Part shown: positions 1 to 5,874 of the stretch, piece after piece | How positions within the stretch are numbered: position 1 is the stretch's first letter | Layout of the letters: each line of letters starts with the position of its first letter | Source: CAZDME01 sp964506785 [NCBI: uncultured bacterium] | GTDB taxonomy: Bacteria > CAZDME01 > JAYEMH01 | Assembly (NCBI GenBank): GCA_964506785.1 | Contig: CAZDME010000069.1 | Span: forward strand, 1-5,874 | Reading direction: 5' to 3' | Length of the DNA: 5,874 bases | The notes under the pieces: model-generated | What the model was told of the DNA's origin: nothing | Seen by the model: the letters and a program-made list of their open reading frames with translations, nothing else | Database searches by the model: none | Made by a program: the position numbers and the translations under genes

Positions 1-1485
1 AGGCGTTTCTTTATTTTGGGAATATTTTATGGATTAGCCTGGTGGACAAATTTTCAGAGCATCTATTTTATCTTAACCAGCCTAATTTTTATTTTCCTGC
101 GAAAAAAACGCATATTTTTTACTCAAAGATTCTTAATGCTGGTTTTAGGGATTTTAATCGGCGGCAGCCCTTTATGGTATTATTGCTTTACCCATGGGTT
201 CGGTTTATTTCAGGCGGTAGGCGCAAATAAATTTGTTGATATCGGATTATCGTTCAGAAATTTCATTATAATCGGCCTCCCGGAAATTTTTGGGGTGATA
301 AAGTCACAGCCGCGGACAGTTTTTCTCCCGTTTATATCCCAGGCCTTATTGGGCATTTATCTGTTCGCCTTTTTATATGTTGTGAAAGAGCGCTGGAGGG
401 GATTGCTTTATTTAGGCAGGCTTTCTCTTAGAAAAAGCAACGGAATGGAGATGTTTATCGTTTTCTTTATCCTTTTTGCCTTAATCTATATCCTGAGCGG
501 TTATGCCCTTATTAATACCCGCAGGTATCTGTTGACTTTATATTCAGGGGTGCCGATTTCTCTCGCTTATTTTCTCAACCGGTTTGGCCAGAAACATAAA
601 AAACTTTCCATTTTCTTTTTAGCTATTATCCTTGCCGCCAATCTCCAGCAGAATATTATCTCTATCGATATTTTTGATAAAGGCAAAAGAGACTTATTCT
701 TCCTGACTCAAAAAACCCAAAAAGAAGCATTTTCATTTTTAGAAAAAAAAGGAATTAAGCATGTTTACGTAAATGATTACTGGAGAAGCTATCAGTATAC
801 CTTTGATGCCGGAGAGAAAATCATCTTTACGGAGTGGAATCCCAGCCGTTACCCGCCATATTTTGAAGCTGCTCAAAGGAGTAAAAATGCGGCGTTTTAT
901 TTTCCGGGAGATGAAAAAAACTTTCTTCAACTGCTTAAAAATATCGGGACAGAATCGTATAAGAGGAAATATATCGGCGGAGCAACCTTATTTTACGACT
1001 TCGGGCCTTTCAAAAGAAATTACGAAGAAATAGATTTGTCTAAAGCAAAAGCCTTCTCTAATTATAACCAGGGTGAAGTTAATCAAGCTCTGGACGGAAA
1101 TATGACGACACGCTGGACGACAAAAACTGCCCAGATACCAGGAATGTATTTTGAATTGGATTTAGGCAAGACCGAAGAGGTTGGCCGCTTAATGGTAGAG
1201 TTGGACGGTTCAGCCCACGATTATCCCTGCGGTTATGTCCTGTCTACTTCCTTAAACGGGAAAGTCTGGCAGGATGTCGTAGTTTCCAGGATAAATTGGG
1301 GCGCTTTTTATTATGGCGAGTTCCATCCGATTGTTGATGGAAAAGAGGCAAAATTAGAAATTTGTTTTGAACCGCATTTAGCTAGATTTGTAAGGCTAAC
1401 TCAAACCGGAGAGAATCATGTTTGGTGGTGGTCAATGCATGAAGTTAACTTATACGGACCGGAACCGAAGGAAAAATCTAGGTGA
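1..1485 (+). CDS. GT-C/GT39-like membrane glycosyltransferase with C-terminal F5/8 type C domain (5' truncated by window)
   Basis: The frame is open from base 1 to the TGA at 1483-1485, giving 494 residues; the true start lies upstream, so the TTG at 16 should not be taken as the start. Residues are numbered from the first codon seen. Several hydrophobic spans occupy about residues 1-215, including one near 42-57 and others near 108-125, 150-168 and 200-213, as in the later helices of polytopic GT-C proteins. The segment with INTRRYLLTLYSG (about 170-183) and the following FLEKKGIKHVYVNDYW stretch (about 246-261) resemble the end of the membrane region and the exported C-terminal part of GT39/ArnT-like proteins. 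Residues about 347-487 read as a discoidin fold: ALDGN..TRW (D365, W372), YFELDLGK, a S.NGK.W strand, RFVRLTQTG and a closing HEVNLYG. Such domains usually bind carbohydrate. The N-terminal half with the expected acidic catalytic motif is outside the window, so transferase activity is inferred and donor and acceptor are unknown. The next gene overlaps this one by 4 bases. Confidence 0.8.
   Translation, partial: RRFFILGIFYGLAWWTNFQSIYFILTSLIFIFLRKKRIFFTQRFLMLVLGILIGGSPLWYYCFTHGFGLFQAVGANKFVDIGLSFRNFIIIGLPEIFGVIKSQPRTVFLPFISQALLGIYLFAFLYVVKERWRGLLYLGRLSLRKSNGMEMFIVFFILFALIYILSGYALINTRRYLLTLYSGVPISLAYFLNRFGQKHKKLSIFFLAIILAANLQQNIISIDIFDKGKRDLFFLTQKTQKEAFSFLEKKGIKHVYVNDYWRSYQYTFDAGEKIIFTEWNPSRYPPYFEAAQRSKNAAFYFPGDEKNFLQLLKNIGTESYKRKYIGGATLFYDFGPFKRNYEEIDLSKAKAFSNYNQGEVNQALDGNMTTRWTTKTAQIPGMYFELDLGKTEEVGRLMVELDGSAHDYPCGYVLSTSLNGKVWQDVVVSRINWGAFYYGEFHPIVDGKEAKLEICFEPHLARFVRLTQTGENHVWWWSMHEVNLYGPEPKEKSR
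1039..1461 (+). other. F5/8 type C (discoidin / CBM32-like) domain of the first membrane protein
   Basis: This is the encoded C-terminal domain, about 140 residues, close to the usual length of the family. It shows the family landmarks in order: an early A.DGN..TRW turn, a hydrophobic strand followed by DLGK, a mid-domain S.NGK.W strand, a RFVRL strand and a final HEVNLYG strand. It follows the last membrane helix by roughly 130 residues, so it should lie on the non-cytoplasmic side. Sugar binding is the common role of bacterial members. The ligand cannot be read from the sequence. Confidence 0.8.
1467..1472 (+). promoter_or_regulatory. Ribosome binding site for the GTG-started second gene
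   Basis: A GAAGGA stretch lies 9 bases before the GTG at 1482. An in-frame TAG occupies 1479-1481, immediately before that GTG, so the reading frame cannot begin earlier. Together these fix the start of the 883-residue protein at 1482. The site lies inside the end of the upstream gene, and the start and stop codons overlap as GTGA (1482-1485), which suggests translational coupling. Confidence 0.7.
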
Positions 1486-4133
1486 AAAACGATAGACTGA
1501 AAATTGGCGTAATAATTCTCTTTTTTTTCTGCCTGAGTTTAACCATTACTTACCCCTTGCTTTTTTATTTTAATCAGGGTATTCCTTATACCCGGACAGC
1601 GGTTAAAGGTGAGGAAATCTCTCCTTTACGGCAGGGAGACCACCTTCAGCTTTATTATCATTTCTGGCTGGCTAAGGACGCCCTTAAGGAGGAATATCCA
1701 TTCTTTCTCGACCCTTATGAATTTAGTGTCGAAGGCATCAAGATATTTACGGTCAGGCGTTTTCCTCTTTCTATCCTTTTTGTCATCTTTTCAGTTTTCG
1801 GAGGGGCTTTTGCCTATAATGCCGTTCTTATTCTTTCTGTAATTTTCTCCGGGGCGACGATGTTTCTTTTGGCCAAACTTTATCTAAAAAGTGATTTTCC
1901 TTCTTTTATGGCTGGTTTAATTTTTGCCCTTTCGCCCTTTGGCCTTTCCCAGCTTTTGGGCGGGCATACCAATGGCTTTCTCTGGGGGCTGGTGCCCCTG
2001 GCCATTTTTTCTCTGGAAAGGCTTTTCTCTGAAAGAAAAATAAGATTTGGAATTCTATACGGATTTTGCCTTTTTAGTTTTGCCTTGATAGAATACCACC
2101 TTCTTTACTATCTTACCCTTTTTACCCTGACGATGCTTCCGGTAAGAACTATTACCAGTTTGGCAAAATGGAAAAGGGCCAATTTTAATTTAAAAAGGGC
2201 TCTTCTGAAAACCTGGGTGCCGATATTTTTATCTTTATTTATTATTTTTCTCTTTGTCCTCTTTTTGAAACATATTGAAATTAGTTCTTCTATTGCCCAG
2301 AAGGGGAGGAATATTTCGGAGGTAAAACTTTATTCCCCGGCAGTCAAAGATTTGTTTCGGCGGACAAATTTTAATGGCGAAAAAAATATTTATTTAGGAA
2401 TAACCGCTTCGGTTCTAGCCTTTTTAGGATTGGTTCTCAACCTGGGCCGGCCGGGAAAGGATAGAAAATGCTATGAGGAGAAAATCAACCTTCTTTTTTT
2501 TGCCGGCGGATTGGGGATAACCGCTATCTTGGCCACGGGAACAAGCTTAAACAATATTTTCCCGCTTTACAAATTTTTATATAAATTTTTCCCGTATTTT
2601 AATTACCCCCGAGTTCCCGGGCGGATAATTATTGTAAGTTTTCTATGCCTGGCGATATTGGGCGGTTATGGAGTCAGAGAAATTATTAATTTGTTTTCCC
2701 GGATTAAAAAGGGAAAGGGGAGGGAAATAATAAAAATTGCAATTTCTTCCATTATCTTTCTGGGGGTCTTTTTTGACTATAATTCCGGAACCCGGGTGGG
2801 TATAAGCCTGATGGATGGAAAAAACAGAATTTACGAAATCATAAAGGAAAATGCCGGGGATAAAAAGGTTTTGGAATTACCTCTCTGGCCGGGGGATACG
2901 GCCTGGTCTTCGGTTTATCTATATTACGTAACCCTGACCCGGGCAAGAATTATTAACGGCTATTATCCTTTGGTGCCCCAGGAGTATCTGGAGAGAATAT
3001 TTTATCCTTTAATCAGTTTGAATTTAGGCGACATAACGGAACTCGAATACGGCCTTTTAAAAAAACTCAAGGTCAAATATGTTATCATGCATGAAGATGC
3101 CTTTCCTCAAAAGGTAAGTCATTTCCGTTCTACTTATTCAGTTAGGAGGCTGACGCAGTCGCCTTATCTAAGGTTTATTACCCGAGATAAACTTGTCTGG
3201 CTTTTCGAATTAAGGGATAAGCCAGTTTTTAAAAAAGCTGGCCCTCAGTTAAGATGGGTAAGCGGGGTGGTAAAAAGAGCTGACCAGTTTCATCACCGGA
3301 TTGGACGCCTTATTGACGATCCAGAGGCGGAAAATGGCCAGGCCCTTTTCGCCTCTGAAGAATCCGATCCGCCAGGATACCTGCTTTTTGGCCGGCAGCA
3401 GGTTTTTCCCCGGAGTAGCTATAAAATTATTTTTCACCTCAAAACAGGAAATAATACTTTCAGTGAGCCAATAGCTGTTTTGGATATTTGTACCAGAGGA
3501 GGAAAGGATAAATTGGTTGAAAAAGAAATAAAAGGGACGGATTTTAAAGAAGCCGGGAAGTATCAGGATTTTGTGCTTGATTTTAATCAAAAAGAACCAA
3601 TTTTTCCTGAATTCCGCCTGAATTTTTTAAAGAAAGCCGACCTCTGGGTTGATTATGTTTATATTTTATTCGCCGGAGAGAAGGAGCTTCTCTATTCTTA
3701 TCAAGCCGGAGAGCTTTATTACCGGGGGCTATTGGTGGAAGATGAGGATACCTTAGCCGGTAAGGCGGTTTTATTTTCTCCTGGTTTTACCCGGGATAAA
3801 GAGGTGCTTTACGGGCCTTACCGGCGTTACCCAAAGGGTAATTATCAAATATTTTTCCGTTTAAAAACAGACCAATTGACCGATTTGCCTCTGGCTGCCC
3901 TGGAAGTAGCCAGCGATTCCGGGAGAGAGAAGATTGCCGAGTGCCTAATTAAAAGCTCTGATTTTAAAGAGCAGGGAGAGTATCAAGAATTTTCTTTCCC
4001 TTTTGAATTAGAGAAGGAGAAAATCGTTGAATTCCGGATTATTTATCCGGATAAAACCGAAGCGCCTAAGAAGGTTTTCCAAAACAGAGGAAAACTCTGG
4101 GTAGATACGGTTAGACTTGAACCAATAAAGTAG
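1482..4133 (+). CDS. Large GT-C-like polytopic membrane protein with duplicated C-terminal beta domain
   Basis: This gene encodes 883 residues, GTG to TAG. It has about ten to twelve hydrophobic helices between residues 7 and 435, for example 7-30, 97-132, 141-160, 165-180, 189-220, 245-263, 302-322, 336-354, 381-398 and 416-432. Landmarks match a broad uncharacterised membrane family related to GT-C transferases and YfhO. These are a first-loop GDHLQLYYHFWLAKD segment (52-66) with acidic residues where GT-C enzymes keep catalytic ones, GGHTNGFLWGLVPLAIFSLER (about 160-180), YPRVPGR before a helix (375-381), and a post-membrane block with VLELPLWPGD (463-472), ARIINGYYPLVPQ (488-500) and LKKLKVKYVIMHED (526-539). 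Residues about 600-883 hold two copies of one beta-rich module. The likely role is sugar transfer from a polyprenyl-phosphate donor at the outer membrane face, but no substrate can be assigned, and a non-enzymatic or YfhO-like role is possible. It overlaps the upstream gene by 4 bases and belongs to the same transcription unit. Confidence 0.75.
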   Translation: MKNDRLKIGVIILFFFCLSLTITYPLLFYFNQGIPYTRTAVKGEEISPLRQGDHLQLYYHFWLAKDALKEEYPFFLDPYEFSVEGIKIFTVRRFPLSILFVIFSVFGGAFAYNAVLILSVIFSGATMFLLAKLYLKSDFPSFMAGLIFALSPFGLSQLLGGHTNGFLWGLVPLAIFSLERLFSERKIRFGILYGFCLFSFALIEYHLLYYLTLFTLTMLPVRTITSLAKWKRANFNLKRALLKTWVPIFLSLFIIFLFVLFLKHIEISSSIAQKGRNISEVKLYSPAVKDLFRRTNFNGEKNIYLGITASVLAFLGLVLNLGRPGKDRKCYEEKINLLFFAGGLGITAILATGTSLNNIFPLYKFLYKFFPYFNYPRVPGRIIIVSFLCLAILGGYGVREIINLFSRIKKGKGREIIKIAISSIIFLGVFFDYNSGTRVGISLMDGKNRIYEIIKENAGDKKVLELPLWPGDTAWSSVYLYYVTLTRARIINGYYPLVPQEYLERIFYPLISLNLGDITELEYGLLKKLKVKYVIMHEDAFPQKVSHFRSTYSVRRLTQSPYLRFITRDKLVWLFELRDKPVFKKAGPQLRWVSGVVKRADQFHHRIGRLIDDPEAENGQALFASEESDPPGYLLFGRQQVFPRSSYKIIFHLKTGNNTFSEPIAVLDICTRGGKDKLVEKEIKGTDFKEAGKYQDFVLDFNQKEPIFPEFRLNFLKKADLWVDYVYILFAGEKELLYSYQAGELYYRGLLVEDEDTLAGKAVLFSPGFTRDKEVLYGPYRRYPKGNYQIFFRLKTDQLTDLPLAALEVASDSGREKIAECLIKSSDFKEQGEYQEFSFPFELEKEKIVEFRIIYPDKTEAPKKVFQNRGKLWVDTVRLEPIK
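3279..4121 (+). repeat. Two tandem copies of a ~130-residue beta-rich domain within the second membrane protein
   Basis: Copy 1 covers residues about 600-730 (3279-3671) and copy 2 about 742-880 (3705-4121). The copies match along their length with an offset of 140-141 residues: ENGQALF against LAGKAVLF, LLFGRQQVFPRSSYKIIFHL against VLYGPYRRYPKGNYQIFFRL, TDFKEAGKYQDF against SDFKEQGEYQEF, and DLWVDYVYI against KLWVDTVRL. Traces survive in the DNA, such as an identical 11-base GATTTTAAAGA at 3540 and 3960, exactly 420 bases apart. The alternating hydrophobic pattern and the G.Y.I.F.LKT and LWVD strands suggest a jelly-roll fold like many carbohydrate-binding modules. The fold and ligand are inference; the duplication is directly visible. 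Confidence 0.8.
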
Positions 4134-4208
4134 CTCATAGCTGATGGCTGATAGTTAAGAAGAAAACTAAGAGCAAAGAGCGATGAGCGAAGAGCCAAGA
4201 GCTATGAA
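4131..4208. repeat. Degenerate 7-base tandem repeats forming an imperfect hairpin
   Basis: The 98-base gap between genes 2 and 3 is mostly repeat. A left block reads as four heptamers, TAGCTCA, TAGCTGA, TGGCTGA, TAGTTAA (4131-4158). A right block reads as six, CTAAGAG, CAAAGAG, CGATGAG, CGAAGAG, CCAAGAG, CTATGAA (4167-4208). The two blocks are partly complementary: 4135-4149 pairs with 4193-4207, with 8 pairs, a 2x2 mismatch (G opposite G, A opposite A), then 5 pairs, leaving a 43-base loop. The first heptamer contains the stop codon of gene 2. There is no U-run after the hairpin, so it is not a typical intrinsic terminator. Function is unknown; it may be a dispersed intergenic repeat or a transcript-stability element. 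Confidence 0.7.
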
Positions 4209-4231
4209 GTATATTTAGTGAACAAACTGCC

Positions 4232-5170
4232 ATGATGAAAAAAGTCTTACTATCTTCAGCGAAAATTATATTTAGTATAGCTCTGGTGTGGTATATCGTC
4301 AACAAAGTAGATGTCAAACAAGTCTGGGTAAGCTTCAAATCAGTTAATATTTTCTGGCTGGCCGTTGCCTACCTGGTTCATCTGATCGATTATCCCATCA
4401 GTACTTTTCGCTGGAAGCTTCTTCTTGATGCCCAGGGAATAAGGCTTCCTTATCGAAGGCTTTTAGGTTCTTATTTTGTCGGCACCTTTTTTACCACTTT
4501 TTTACCCACCGGTATCGGGGGAGATATGATTCGGGCCTATGACACCATTCGCTGGAGCAAAACAGCTATCAAGCCCATTATGGTTATTTTTGTCGAACGC
4601 CTCTCGGGCCTTTTCGTTCTAATGTCCATTGCCGCCTCTATTTTATTATTTTCCGGGGTAGAGGTAAAAGAGACTTCTTTTTTAATATGGATTTGCGCCG
4701 TATTTTTTGTTTTAATGGCTCTTTTTCTCTTGGTTCTCTTATGGGCGCCACTGGCCCGTATTTCCGGACGGATTTTTAATTTACCGGGACTGAATATTCT
4801 TAAGAAATGGATTAAAGAAATGTATGAGGCTTTATATCTCTATCGCCATAAAACTAAATATCTCGGCTGGGTACTTTTGGCGGCGACACTTTTACAAATA
4901 GTAGTTGTTCTTCATTACTACCTGATTGGTTTTGCCTTGGGAATTCCTGTTCCCCTTATAGTTTACTTCTTAATTATCCCGGTAATTTCTTTGCTTTTGA
5001 CACTGCCGGTAACTATAAGCGGTATCGGGGTAAGAGAAAGCGCTTATGTTTTCTTTTTCAGCGCCTATGGGGTGCTTAACGCCTCGGCTCTGGCCCTTGC
5101 CTGGCTCTCGTTCAGTTTTGTAATTTTGACGGCGATAATCGGTGCGGTGGTATATACGGTGAGAAAATAA
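4232..5170 (+). CDS. LPG_synthase_TM / UPF0104 family (YbhN/AglD-like) integral membrane protein
   Basis: The 312 residues are of typical length for the stand-alone LPG_synthase_TM family, with about eight hydrophobic segments (roughly 8-24, 38-55, 80-95, 115-140, 150-172, 210-232, 238-258 and 280-308). The family hallmarks are present in order: FRWKLLLDAQG (59-69), FLPTGIGGDMIRAYD (90-104), VERLSGLF (121-128) and LPVTISGIGVRESAY (258-272). Members are related to the membrane domain of MprF, which flips lysyl-phosphatidylglycerol, and stand-alone members often sit in glycan clusters, where annotation pipelines call them flippase-like. Transport of a lipid or lipid-linked sugar fits the neighbours but is inferred. 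There is no LPG-synthase catalytic domain. ATG at 4232 and ATG at 4235 are both possible starts. Neither has a clear Shine-Dalgarno sequence, although the encoded N-terminus (lysines, then a helix) looks complete. The gene follows the heptamer repeat and precedes the AsnB homologue by 24 bases. Confidence 0.9.
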   Translation: MMKKVLLSSAKIIFSIALVWYIVNKVDVKQVWVSFKSVNIFWLAVAYLVHLIDYPISTFRWKLLLDAQGIRLPYRRLLGSYFVGTFFTTFLPTGIGGDMIRAYDTIRWSKTAIKPIMVIFVERLSGLFVLMSIAASILLFSGVEVKETSFLIWICAVFFVLMALFLLVLLWAPLARISGRIFNLPGLNILKKWIKEMYEALYLYRHKTKYLGWVLLAATLLQIVVVLHYYLIGFALGIPVPLIVYFLIIPVISLLLTLPVTISGIGVRESAYVFFFSAYGVLNASALALAWLSFSFVILTAIIGAVVYTVRK

Positions 5171-5180
5171 TTTGTTTTAT

Positions 5181-5185
5181 GGGGA
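5181..5185 (+). promoter_or_regulatory. Probable ribosome binding site of the AsnB homologue
   Basis: GGGGA lies 9 bases before the ATG at 5195, within the 24-base gap after the previous gene. No in-frame ATG, GTG or TTG lies between the previous stop (TAA, 5168-5170) and this ATG, which supports 5195 as the start. This matters because the start decides whether the residue after Met is Ser. Confidence 0.55.
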
Positions 5186-5194
5186 AAGATAAAG

Positions 5195-5874
5195 ATGTCT
5201 GGCATTTGCGGAATAATTAATCAGGCTGGCAATGTAAGGGACGAAAGGGAGCACCTGGAGAAGATGCTTGAGTCTCTTCGCCGCCGCGGCCCGGACGAAA
5301 GGGAGATATACCTTAAAGAAAGTGCCGGCCTGGGAGTTTGCCGGTTGGCGACTATTGATTTGGTTAGCGGAAAACAGCCGATTTTTAGCCAGCGGGGAGA
5401 TATTGTTTTAATTTGTGACGGTGAAATCTATAATTTTAAAAAGTTAAAGAGTGAACTCGAAAAGAAGGGCTGCCGGTTTAGAACTTCTTCCGATTTAGAG
5501 GTTATTGTCCATCTTTACGAGGAAAGGGGGATAGATTTTCTTGAAAGTTTAAGAGGGGTTTTTTCTCTGGCTCTCTGGGACAGAAGAAAAGAAATTTTCT
5601 GTCTGGCCCGGGATAGAATTGGGGTTAAGCCGCTTTATTATTTTAACCAGGGCAATAAGTTGATTTTTGCCAGTTTACCCCGGGCCATCATTGCCCACCC
5701 GGAAGTTCCTAGAAGTCTGGACTTATCTTCATTAGATTGTTACCTGACTTTTGAATATCTAATCGGCGAACAAAGTATCTTTAAAGATGTTAAACGGTTA
5801 TTACCCGGCCATTACCTTTTATTTAAAAAAGGAAAGTTAGAGGTTAAATCATATTGGCAGCTGAATTTTCGATA
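5195..5874 (+). CDS. Asparagine synthetase B-like amidotransferase, N-terminal part (3' truncated by window), altered glutaminase site
   Basis: The frame runs open from ATG 5195 to the window end, 226 full codons, covering the class II glutamine amidotransferase (Ntn) domain and reaching the link to the missing ATP-pyrophosphatase synthetase domain. Family landmarks are RRRGPDE (29-35), CRLATIDL (49-56), DGEIYN (75-80), SSDLEV (98-103), RGVFSLALWD (about 120-129), LARDRIGVKPLYY (about 138-150), a FAS.PRAIIAHPEV segment and LLPGH before SYW. AsnB enzymes use glutamine to amidate aspartate with ATP; homologues in polysaccharide clusters may amidate sugar carboxylates. Against my recollection of E. 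coli AsnB, the alignment is gap-free up to residue 80. Cys2, the nucleophile once Met is removed, is Ser2 here, and the oxyanion-hole Asn75 is Asp75. Arg50, Gly76, Glu77 and the later Asp100 are kept. The protein may therefore use free ammonia, another amidotransferase or another nucleophile. The symbol asnB is withheld because true asparagine synthesis is uncertain. Confidence 0.9.
   Translation, partial: MSGICGIINQAGNVRDEREHLEKMLESLRRRGPDEREIYLKESAGLGVCRLATIDLVSGKQPIFSQRGDIVLICDGEIYNFKKLKSELEKKGCRFRTSSDLEVIVHLYEERGIDFLESLRGVFSLALWDRRKEIFCLARDRIGVKPLYYFNQGNKLIFASLPRAIIAHPEVPRSLDLSSLDCYLTFEYLIGEQSIFKDVKRLLPGHYLLFKKGKLEVKSYWQLNFR

Noticed and set aside
16-18. TTG as the start codon of the first gene
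   Set aside because: The frame is open to base 1 and residues before the TTG continue the same hydrophobic, family-like sequence. The protein is cut by the window edge.
741-750. Run of eight A as a programmed frameshift site (and a T8 run at 1521-1528)
   Set aside because: Both reading frames continue intact with family-like sequence on each side, and no stop or alternative frame product suggests slippage.
739-930. Reverse-strand open frames at 739-930, 3249-3590 and 4135-4338
   Set aside because: The first two lie opposite well-supported coding sequence and the third spans the repeat and the start of the third gene. Their products show no recognisable motifs.
4135-4215. Intrinsic terminator after the second membrane-protein gene
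   Set aside because: The stem is interrupted, the loop is 43 bases, and the bases after it (AGTATATTTAG) are not a U-run. It fits a repeat better.
5204-5209. ATT-TGC as an alternative start that would place Cys5 at position 2 of the AsnB homologue
   Set aside because: ATT starts are very rare, and the ATG at 5195 has a reasonable ribosome site. The ungapped alignment with canonical AsnB places Ser2 at the nucleophile position.
5179-5220. Short out-of-frame ORF from ATG 5179 overlapping the AsnB homologue start
   Set aside because: It has only 13 codons before TAA, has no recognisable product, and its ATG overlaps the likely ribosome binding site.

Overview
The window looks like part of a bacterial surface-polysaccharide or glycoconjugate locus. 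It is moderately AT-rich, all genes lie on the + strand, and they are tightly packed. The style (long membrane glycosyltransferase-like proteins with beta-sandwich tails, a YbhN-type membrane protein and an AsnB homologue) fits an uncultured Gram-negative-like lineage such as Omnitrophota, Elusimicrobia or a similar candidate phylum. That placement is an impression from gene style, not something the sequence proves.

Layout: (1) positions 1-1485 hold the 3' part of a polytopic membrane protein of GT-C/GT39 type that ends in an F5/8 type C (discoidin-like) domain. (2) Positions 1482-4133 hold an 883-residue membrane protein, also GT-C-like, that starts at GTG, overlaps its predecessor by 4 bases, and ends in two tandem copies of a beta-rich domain. 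(3) Positions 4131-4208 hold a noncoding tract of degenerate 7-base repeats with an imperfect hairpin; it begins on the stop codon of gene 2. (4) Positions 4232-5170 hold a complete 312-residue LPG_synthase_TM/UPF0104 (YbhN/AglD-like) membrane protein. (5) From position 5195 to the window end runs the N-terminal part of an asparagine-synthetase-B homologue.

The likely joint role (inference) is to build and decorate a glycan. The first two proteins would transfer sugars from polyprenyl-phosphate donors at the outer face of the membrane, and their C-terminal domains could bind glycan. The LPG_synthase_TM protein may handle lipid or lipid-linked substrates. The AsnB homologue would supply an amidation step. 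The point most worth checking is that this homologue lacks the N-terminal catalytic Cys (Ser instead) and the oxyanion-hole Asn (Asp instead), while aligning without gaps to E. coli AsnB through that region. Its glutaminase site is therefore probably altered or dead. I saw no tRNA, rRNA, CRISPR array, insertion sequence or convincing intrinsic terminator.
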